A DNA stretch of 63,469 nucleotides from an uncultured Clostridia bacterium. Lineage in GTDB: Bacteria > Bacillota > Clostridia > TANB77 > CAG-508. Shown piece by piece: positions 58,967 to 63,469 of this stretch. Position numbers and translations under genes: made by a program. Under the pieces are notes generated by a model. That model ran no database searches. It was not told the DNA's origin and was given only the letters and a program-made list of their open reading frames with translations. Within the stretch, counting starts at the first letter, position 1, and the number at the start of each line of letters is the position of its first letter. Location: positions 1-63,469 of the forward strand of contig CAKOTX010000006.1 of NCBI GenBank assembly GCA_934120315.1, given 5' to 3'.

Positions 58967-59018
58967 ATTGATCTCCTCTCACAATATATATTTTACATGA
59001 TTTTTTGAAAAAAAACAA

Positions 59019-59048
59019 CAAAAAAGCACTATATTTCAAGTGCTTTTC
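59019..59048 (-). terminator. Terminator of the rplJ-rplL message
   Basis: AAAAGCACTT / AGTGCTTTTTT stem with a T-rich tail on the minus strand, nine bases after the rplL stop codon. Confidence 0.88.
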
Positions 59049-59056
59049 TAAACAAA

Positions 59057-59416
59057 TTATTGTAATTCAATAACTGCTCCAACTTCTTCTAATTTAGCTT
59101 TTAATTCTTCAGCTTCTGCTTTAGAAACGTTTTCTTTTAATGTTTTAGGTGCTCCGTCTACTAAATCTTTAGCATCTTTTAATCCTAATCCTAATGCATT
59201 TTTAACAGCTGTGATAACTTTAATTTTTTGATCTCCAGCTTCTTTTAATACAACATTAAAAGATGTTTTTTCTTCAGCTGCTGCGGCTGCTCCAGCTGCT
59301 GGTGCAGCTGCTGCTACTGCAGATACTCCAAATTCTTCTTCTATAGCTTTTACTAATTCTGATAATTCAACAACAGTCATAGCTTTAACTGCTTCTATTA
59401 TTTCTTCTTTACTCAT
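59057..59416 (-). CDS. rplL: Ribosomal protein L7/L12
   Basis: A 119-residue stalk protein: N-terminal dimerisation helix, Ala-rich hinge (VAAAAPAAGAAAAAE) and C-terminal factor-binding domain (EEKTSFNVVL, GLGLKDAKDLVDGAPKTLKE). Recruits translation GTPases. Follows rplJ by 69 bases; AGGAGG before ATG. Confidence 0.97.
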   Translation of the reverse strand: MSKEEIIEAVKAMTVVELSELVKAIEEEFGVSAVAAAAPAAGAAAAAEEKTSFNVVLKEAGDQKIKVITAVKNALGLGLKDAKDLVDGAPKTLKENVSKAEAEELKAKLEEVGAVIELQ

Positions 59417-59485
59417 TTTAAAATCCTCCTAAAATTTTTATTTTTTATCTAGCGATATAAGTTCGCCACTCTTATTAATTCATAA

Positions 59486-59986
59486 TTAAGCATTCTCTTT
59501 TTGTTTTTGTACTTCTCCAAGAGCAACTGCAAGTTTTGAAATATTTCCAAGCAATGCTCCAGCAAGCATAGATAGTAATGTTTCTTTTGATGGTAATTTT
59601 GCTAAAGTAATTATTTCTTCAGCTGTCATAACTTTACCGTCAATTACACCACCTTTAATTTTGTAAAATTCATTATCTTTACTGTAATTGTAAATTGCTT
59701 TAGCTGTTTCTAAATAATCTTCATTATTCATAATTACAGCTGTTGGTCCTTCCAATAAATCTTCAAGACCTTCGATTCCAGCTTCAGCTAATGCTCTTCT
59801 TGTGATATTATTTTTTATAACTCTGTATTCAGAATTAGATTTTCTTAATTCAGCTCTTAATCCTGTTACATCAGCTACATTGATTCCTCTGTAATCTGTT
59901 AAAAGTACGATTTTAGCTTCTTTTATTTTTGCTGCTAATTTTGATACTTCTTCTTTCTTTTGGTTAATGATTTTTTCACTTGCCAT
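59486..59986 (-). CDS. rplJ: Ribosomal protein L10
   Basis: Stalk base protein of about 166 residues (ASEKIINQKKEEVSKLAAKI, LLTDYRGINVADVTGLR, LEGPTAVIMN). ATG 59986 is chosen with AGGAGGTG upstream, giving MASEK. The L10 leader upstream controls this gene. Confidence 0.97.
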   Translation of the reverse strand: MASEKIINQKKEEVSKLAAKIKEAKIVLLTDYRGINVADVTGLRAELRKSNSEYRVIKNNITRRALAEAGIEGLEDLLEGPTAVIMNNEDYLETAKAIYNYSKDNEFYKIKGGVIDGKVMTAEEIITLAKLPSKETLLSMLAGALLGNISKLAVALGEVQKQKENA

Positions 59987-60004
59987 TTGATTTTCACCTC
60001 CTGA

Positions 60005-60132
60005 GTGTTTTTTATTATATTTTAAATTAAATAACAAAACAATCTTTACGCCAGAGAGGCATAAAGATTGCGTTAAAAATCTCTTTATACCTCGGTAGGA
60101 CTTATTGTATGCCTACTATCTTTGGCTATTAA
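60005..60132 (-). promoter_or_regulatory. L10 leader (autoregulatory mRNA element)
   Basis: The rplA-rplJ gap contains paired elements typical of the L10 leader: an upstream imperfect stem around GTAGGCATAC...GTCCTAC with the conserved bulged region, and a second strong stem AATCTTTATGCC / GGCGTAAAGATT (60041-60069) followed by a T-rich stretch, acting as terminator. In Firmicutes the L10(L12)4 complex binds such leaders to repress rplJL. Confidence 0.75.
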
Positions 60133-60140
60133 ATTTATAT

Positions 60141-60824
60141 CTATTTTTGGTTAATATAAAGTCCAGGTCCCATTGTTGTTGATACAGATACACTTCTGAT
60201 GTATTGTCCTTTTGCTGCAGCTGGTTTTGCTTTTATAATAGCTCCCATTATTGCATCATAGTTTTCTGCTAATTTTTCAGCACCAAATGAAACTTTTCCA
60301 AATCCTAAGTGAATAATATTTGTTTTATCTAATCTATATTCAACTTTACCAGATTTAATTTCATTAATTGCTTTTGTTACATCCATTGTAACTGTTCCTG
60401 ATTTTGGGTTTGGCATTAATCCTTTTGGTCCTAATACTTTACCTAATCTACCAACAACACCCATCATGTCTGGTGTTGCAACGATTACATCATAGTCAAA
60501 CCAGTTATCATTTTGGATCTTTGGTATTAATTCTTCTGCACCAACAAAGTCAGCTCCTGCTTTTGTAGCTTCTTCTGCTTTTGGTCCTTTAGCGAAAACT
60601 AATACTCTTTGTGTTTTTCCTGTACCATTTGGAAGTACTACTGTACCTCTTACTTGTTGATCAGCATGTTTTGAATCTACACCTAATTTAACATGTAATT
60701 CAACTGTTTGATCGAATTTTGTTTTTGGCATTTTTTCTATAATATCTAATGCTTCTTTGATTTCGTATTCTTTGTTAGAATCTACTAATTTTGCACTTTC
60801 TGCATATCTTTTTGATGTTTTCAT
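60141..60824 (-). CDS. rplA: Ribosomal protein L1
   Basis: A 227-residue L1 with the signature MGVVGRLGKVLGPKGLMPNP and a terminal TMGPGLYI. Forms the mobile L1 stalk that directs E-site tRNA exit. AAAGGAGG precedes the ATG; 60 bases after rplK. Confidence 0.98.
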   Translation of the reverse strand: MKTSKRYAESAKLVDSNKEYEIKEALDIIEKMPKTKFDQTVELHVKLGVDSKHADQQVRGTVVLPNGTGKTQRVLVFAKGPKAEEATKAGADFVGAEELIPKIQNDNWFDYDVIVATPDMMGVVGRLGKVLGPKGLMPNPKSGTVTMDVTKAINEIKSGKVEYRLDKTNIIHLGFGKVSFGAEKLAENYDAIMGAIIKAKPAAAKGQYIRSVSVSTTMGPGLYINQK

Positions 60825-60884
60825 TTAAATCCTCCTTTGGTTTTAACGAGCTTATGCTCTCCCACTATTTTAATTTATATTTTA

Positions 60885-61313
60885 TTAGTCTACTACAACT
60901 ACACCCATAGCTCTTGCTGTTCCAGCAACCATGCTCATAGCTGCTTCTAATGATGCAGCGTTTAAGTCTGGCATTTTTTGCTCAGCTATAGCTTTTACTT
61001 GTTCCTTTGTTATTTTAGCAACTTTTTCTTTGTTTGGTTTTCCAGAACCTTTTTCAATTTTTATTGCTTTTTTTATTAATACAGCTACTGGTGGAACTTT
61101 TGTTATAAATGAGAAAGATTTATCTTTGTATACAGTAATTACTACTGGGATAATAAATCCTGCTTCATTTGCTGTTCTATCATTGAATTCTTTTACGAAT
61201 TGCATGATGTTTACACCACTACCTCCTAATGCTGGTCCAACTGGTGGAGCTGGAGTTGCCTTTGCTGCTTCTATTTGTAATTTAATAATATTTGAAATTT
61301 CTTTTTCTGCCAT
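60885..61313 (-). CDS. rplK: Ribosomal protein L11
   Basis: A 142-residue L11: KLQIEAAKATPAPPVGPALGG N-terminal domain and RNA-binding C-terminal domain ending GTARAMGVVV. Binds the GTPase centre of 23S rRNA. AAAGGAGG before ATG; 18 bases after nusG. Confidence 0.98.
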   Translation of the reverse strand: MAEKEISNIIKLQIEAAKATPAPPVGPALGGSGVNIMQFVKEFNDRTANEAGFIIPVVITVYKDKSFSFITKVPPVAVLIKKAIKIEKGSGKPNKEKVAKITKEQVKAIAEQKMPDLNAASLEAAMSMVAGTARAMGVVVVD

Positions 61314-61331
61314 TTTAAAATTTCGCCTCCT

Positions 61332-61868
61332 TTAATCTACTTTTTGTATTTGTGAAAATTCTAATTCTACTGGAGTTTCTCTTCCAAACATAGATATTAA
61401 AACTTTTACTTTATGCTTTTCTTTATTAATTTCTTTAACTGTTCCTATTGAATCTTTAAATGGTCCATTTAATATTTGTACTGAATCATCTATATCATAG
61501 TCTACAGTTATTGAAGCATCTTCAAATCCCATAGCACGAATTTCTTCGTCTGTTAATGGTATTGGATCTGTTCCAGAACCTACAAATCCTGTAACCCCTC
61601 TTGTGTTTCTAACAATGTACCATGTTTCCTCTGTTACAATCATTTTTACTAACACATATCCTGGAAATACTTTTTTTAGATTTGCTTTTCTTTTTCCATC
61701 TTTAATTTCAATTTGTTCTTCCATTGGAACAACTATATCAAAGAAATATTCTTCTAGTTCTCTGTTTTTTACAGTTTTCTCAAGGTCTGTTTTTACTTTA
61801 TTCTCATACCCTGAATAAGTATGCACTACATACCATCTTGGAGACATATCATAATCTTTTTGTGACAT
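61332..61868 (-). CDS. nusG: Transcription termination/antitermination protein NusG
   Basis: A 178-residue NusG: NGN domain (residues about 8-115; RWYVVHTYSGYENKVKTDLE, VFPGYVLVKM, GFVGSGTDPIPL) and KOW domain (about 125-178; GPFKDSIGTVKEINKEKHKVKV). Links RNA polymerase with elongation and the leading ribosome. AAAGGAGG before ATG; 17 bases after secE. Confidence 0.98.
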   Translation of the reverse strand: MSQKDYDMSPRWYVVHTYSGYENKVKTDLEKTVKNRELEEYFFDIVVPMEEQIEIKDGKRKANLKKVFPGYVLVKMIVTEETWYIVRNTRGVTGFVGSGTDPIPLTDEEIRAMGFEDASITVDYDIDDSVQILNGPFKDSIGTVKEINKEKHKVKVLISMFGRETPVELEFSQIQKVD

Positions 61869-61885
61869 TTTATTGACCTCCTTTA

Positions 61886-62284
61886 TTACTCTGCATTTTC
61901 AGCAGGTGTTTCATTATTTTCTGTTGTAGTGTTTTCTTCAGAATTACCATCTGTTTCTGTATTATTTTCAGTGTTATTTGCTTCTTCATCACTTGTTGTA
62001 TTATCTTCTGTTGTTGTGTTACCTGTAGTATTGTTTTCTGCAGGATTAAATTGTTCATTTACAGCATTTTGTAAATGACTAATTCCATATTTATTTCCCA
62101 TATCGAAAACAACATCTAATACAAATACAATTGCAGCAGTTATTAATACAATTGTTACAACAGCAACAGTATTATTTACTAATTGCTTTGGTGTTGGCCA
62201 AATAACTTTTTTTAGTTCTGCTTTAAAATCTTTGAAAAAATGCTTTTTTACTTTGTTTTCAGCTTTATTTTCTTTTTTAGCCAT
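61886..62284 (-). CDS. secE: Preprotein translocase subunit SecE with long acidic extracytoplasmic tail
   Basis: Essential SecYEG subunit. Residues 1-72 are a normal SecE (FFKDFKAELKKVIWPTPKQLV, then the helix VAVVTIVLITAAIVFVLDVVF). A tail of about 57 residues follows, rich in Asn, Thr and Glu (ENNTTGNTTTEDNTTSDEE-type runs); SecE of relatives stops soon after the helix. By topology the tail is outside the cytoplasm. The reading frame and codons are regular, so it is not an assembly artefact by inspection. Sits between rpmG and nusG as usual. Confidence 0.94.
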   Translation of the reverse strand: MAKKENKAENKVKKHFFKDFKAELKKVIWPTPKQLVNNTVAVVTIVLITAAIVFVLDVVFDMGNKYGISHLQNAVNEQFNPAENNTTGNTTTEDNTTSDEEANNTENNTETDGNSEENTTTENNETPAENAE

Positions 62285-62312
62285 TTTATTTCCTCCTTAA
62301 AATAGCCTTAAA

Positions 62313-62477
62313 CTATTTAGTTTCTTTATGTGTTGTACGTTTTTTGCAGAATTTACAGTACTTAACTATTTCTAGTCTATCTGTATTATTTCTTTTATTT
62401 TTTGATGTAATGTAATTTCTTTGTTTACATTCTGTACATTCTAATGTAATATTTTCTCTTGGTCCTTTAGCTGCCAT
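62313..62477 (-). CDS. rpmG: Ribosomal protein L33 (zinc-ribbon type)
   Basis: A 54-residue gene: MAAKGPRENITLECTECKQR, ending in KYCKFCKKRTTHKETK. The two CxxC pairs (CTEC and CKFC) mark the zinc-binding C+ form. The start has AGGTGT upstream rather than a consensus site. It begins the rpmG-secE-nusG operon, 29 bases before secE. Confidence 0.95.
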   Translation of the reverse strand: MAAKGPRENITLECTECKQRNYITSKNKRNNTDRLEIVKYCKFCKKRTTHKETK

Positions 62478-62524
62478 TTAAATACACCTCCGACTTTTTT
62501 AACCTTACTTTTTTTAAACGATGT

Positions 62525-62550
62525 GAGCATACGTTTATCTACGTACGCTC
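62525..62550 (-). promoter_or_regulatory. Leader hairpin before rpmG
   Basis: GAGCGTACG / CGTATGCTC (9 bp, eight-base loop) just after the -10 region of the rpmG promoter, so at the very 5' end of the transcript; probably protects the message or adjusts initiation. Confidence 0.55.
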
Positions 62551-62554
62551 AAAT

Positions 62555-62583
62555 ATTTTACCACTTTTTTCTAGATATGTCAA
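62555..62583 (-). promoter_or_regulatory. Promoter of the rpmG-secE-nusG-rpl operon
   Basis: TTGACA, 17-base spacer, TAAAAT on the minus strand, 78 bases before the rpmG start. Confidence 0.75.
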
Positions 62584-62593
62584 TGAATTTTTG

Positions 62594-63172
62594 CTATTTT
62601 TTCTTCTTTTTTTTATTTTTTTGTACTGAAAATCCAAATCTACCTATTTTTTTTCCTAATGAATAATAATTTCCATTTGAATATGCAATTAAGTCGCATT
62701 TTGAAATATCAAAAGCACCTTTTTCATCTATATATCTCTCGTCTGCATTTATTGCTAAAACTTCTGCTACAAACATATGATGACTACCTAATTCTTTTAT
62801 TTCTTTTACTTTACATTCAACTGATACAGGACTCTCTTTTATCATAGGACATTTAACAAATTTAGCTTTTTCTTTTGTTAAATGCATTTCTGCAAATTTG
62901 TCCACTTTTGCTCCTGTTTTTACTCCACACCAATCTGTAGCATATGCTAAATCTTTAGTTGTAAGATTTATTACAAATTCTCTGCTTTCTTTTATTAAGT
63001 TATATGAATATCTTGTTGGTCTTACAGATATATATACCATTGCTGGATTGGTATTTAATATGCCTGTCCATGCTACAGTTATAATATTTGATTTCTCCAT
63101 ATTTCCACATGATACCATAACAGCTGGTAATGGATATAAAAAAGTTCCTGGTTTCCATGTTACTTTAGACAT
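62594..63172 (-). CDS. Flavin reductase-like / FMN-binding split-barrel protein
   Basis: A 192-residue split-barrel flavoprotein: VMVSCGNMEKSNIITVAWTG and NTNPAMVYISVRPTRYS bind FMN and the substrate pocket lies in the KDLAYATDWCGVKTG region. Members reduce flavins with NAD(P)H or act as small oxidoreductases; the electron partner is unknown. A basic tail (VQKNKKKKKK) is probably dispensable. AAGGAGG precedes the ATG. It lies just after the rRNA operon terminator. Confidence 0.88.
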   Translation of the reverse strand: MSKVTWKPGTFLYPLPAVMVSCGNMEKSNIITVAWTGILNTNPAMVYISVRPTRYSYNLIKESREFVINLTTKDLAYATDWCGVKTGAKVDKFAEMHLTKEKAKFVKCPMIKESPVSVECKVKEIKELGSHHMFVAEVLAINADERYIDEKGAFDISKCDLIAYSNGNYYSLGKKIGRFGFSVQKNKKKKKK

Positions 63173-63195
63173 TATTATTCCTCCTTATTTTATAA

Positions 63196-63248
63196 TTAAA
63201 AAAACATAAATTAAACCTACTTATAGTAACTCTAATTTATGTTTTCTT
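63196..63248 (-). terminator. Terminator of the rRNA operon
   Basis: AAAACATAAATTA / TAATTTATGTTTT stem with a loop of about 20 bases and T7 tract, 17 bases downstream of 5S. Confidence 0.82.
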
Positions 63249-63264
63249 TTTGTAAAATAAAAAA

Positions 63265-63378
63265 CTGGCAACAACCTATTTTCCCAGCAGGGTAACCCGC
63301 AAGTATTTTTGGCACATTAGAGCTTGACTTCTGTGTTCGGGATGGGAACAGGTATTTCCTCTATGTTATCGTCACCAG
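63265..63378 (-). rRNA. rrf: 5S ribosomal RNA
   Basis: Minus strand reads CTGGTGACGATAACATAGAG at the 5' side with the conserved CCCATCCCGAACACAGAAGT loop and a 3' end pairing with the 5' end (GGTTGTTGCCAG). About 114 bases, typical of Firmicutes; exact ends approximate. Confidence 0.95.
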
Positions 63379-63455
63379 AAAATTATATAGTGTAAAGCAC
63401 ACTCAAAAATACATAGATGAAATTTTAATTAGGATCTTTCTAAAATTAAATTATA

Positions 63456-63469
63456 GTTAAGCCCTCGAT
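63456..63469 (-). rRNA. rrl: 3' end of 23S rRNA (partial)
   Basis: The window ends inside ATCGAGGGCTTAAC, the conserved final bases of 23S rRNA; the gene continues beyond the right edge. The spacer to 5S (63379-63455) contains no tRNA. Confidence 0.7.

Noticed and set aside
61870..62058. 62-codon minus-strand frame inside secE
   Set aside because: Alternative frame of the low-complexity SecE tail; Gln/Lys-rich with no ribosome site.

Overview
The window is very AT-rich DNA (by eye well under one third G+C) from a spore-forming, low-G+C Firmicute, most likely a gut-type member of the Clostridia. The evidence is: sporulation sigma factor SigG next to a YlmC/YmxH protein, AGGAGG Shine-Dalgarno sites almost everywhere, IreB-RuvX-DUF1292, a YtaF-like pair, a fermentative AdhE, SigA-type promoters and many bidirectional U-tract terminators. 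Nearly all genes lie on the minus strand, co-directional with an rRNA operon whose 5S gene and last bases of 23S sit at the right edge. I cannot name a species from the sequence alone.

Layout. 0.2-1.3 kb: ylmC-like gene and sigG. 1.4-6.3 kb: a fructose PTS operon, transcribed fruK-fruA-ptsH-ptsI. 6.4-9 kb: carD-like regulator, dut, a pilin-like secreted protein, comFC-like gene. 9.1-10.7 kb (plus strand): tRNA-Leu, an orphan gene, a probable small RNA with a tRNA-like 3' end, and a second orphan gene. 10.7-13.4 kb: rbgA, a membrane protein, and DUF1292/ruvX/ireB. 13.4-17.3 kb: an unusual module of a VirB2-like small membrane protein, a CpaE-like protein with two AT-hooks, and a GAF/degenerate-GGDEF membrane protein. 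17.4-17.8 kb: tRNA-Val, Asp and Phe. 17.8-23.8 kb: M15/PG-binding peptidase, sortase, a 591-residue anchored protein, rlmB, lepA. 24-27.9 kb: a 3D-domain protein with an apparent frameshift in its signal segment, then lemA, htpX and two tandem YtaF-like genes on the plus strand. 27.9-38 kb: smc, a two-component system, an MscS channel, rpoD and dnaG. 38-49.5 kb: the accessory region, with a LysR regulator, an orphan gene, a 745-residue protein, a zincin-like metallopeptidase, a basic coiled-coil protein, a small acidic protein and a 1491-residue SF2 helicase. 49.7-58.9 kb: adhE, a G+C-rich foreign lipoprotein, rnr, secG, a membrane metallopeptidase, ylbF, a GT4 glycosyltransferase, mtnN. 59-62.5 kb: rpmG-secE-nusG-rplK-rplA-L10 leader-rplJ-rplL. 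62.6-63.5 kb: flavin reductase, rRNA terminator, 5S and 23S end.

Most of this is housekeeping. The parts most likely to hide undescribed biology are: (1) the helicase-centred accessory region, where the helicase carries an N-terminal domain with ADP-ribosyltransferase-like motifs and a tripled C-terminal repeat, and is translationally coupled to a small acidic protein; (2) the VirB2-like / AT-hook CpaE-like / GAF module; (3) several RNA-level devices: a Shine-Dalgarno site buried in a terminator-like hairpin (M15 peptidase), a Shine-Dalgarno site separated from its ATG by a cUACGg hairpin (89-residue protein), a promoter nested in a terminator (carD), and a promoter-to-terminator unit ending in a tRNA-like CCA tail. 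No integrase, transposase, CRISPR array or phage structural gene was seen, so none of the accessory genes can be assigned to a specific mobile element from this window.
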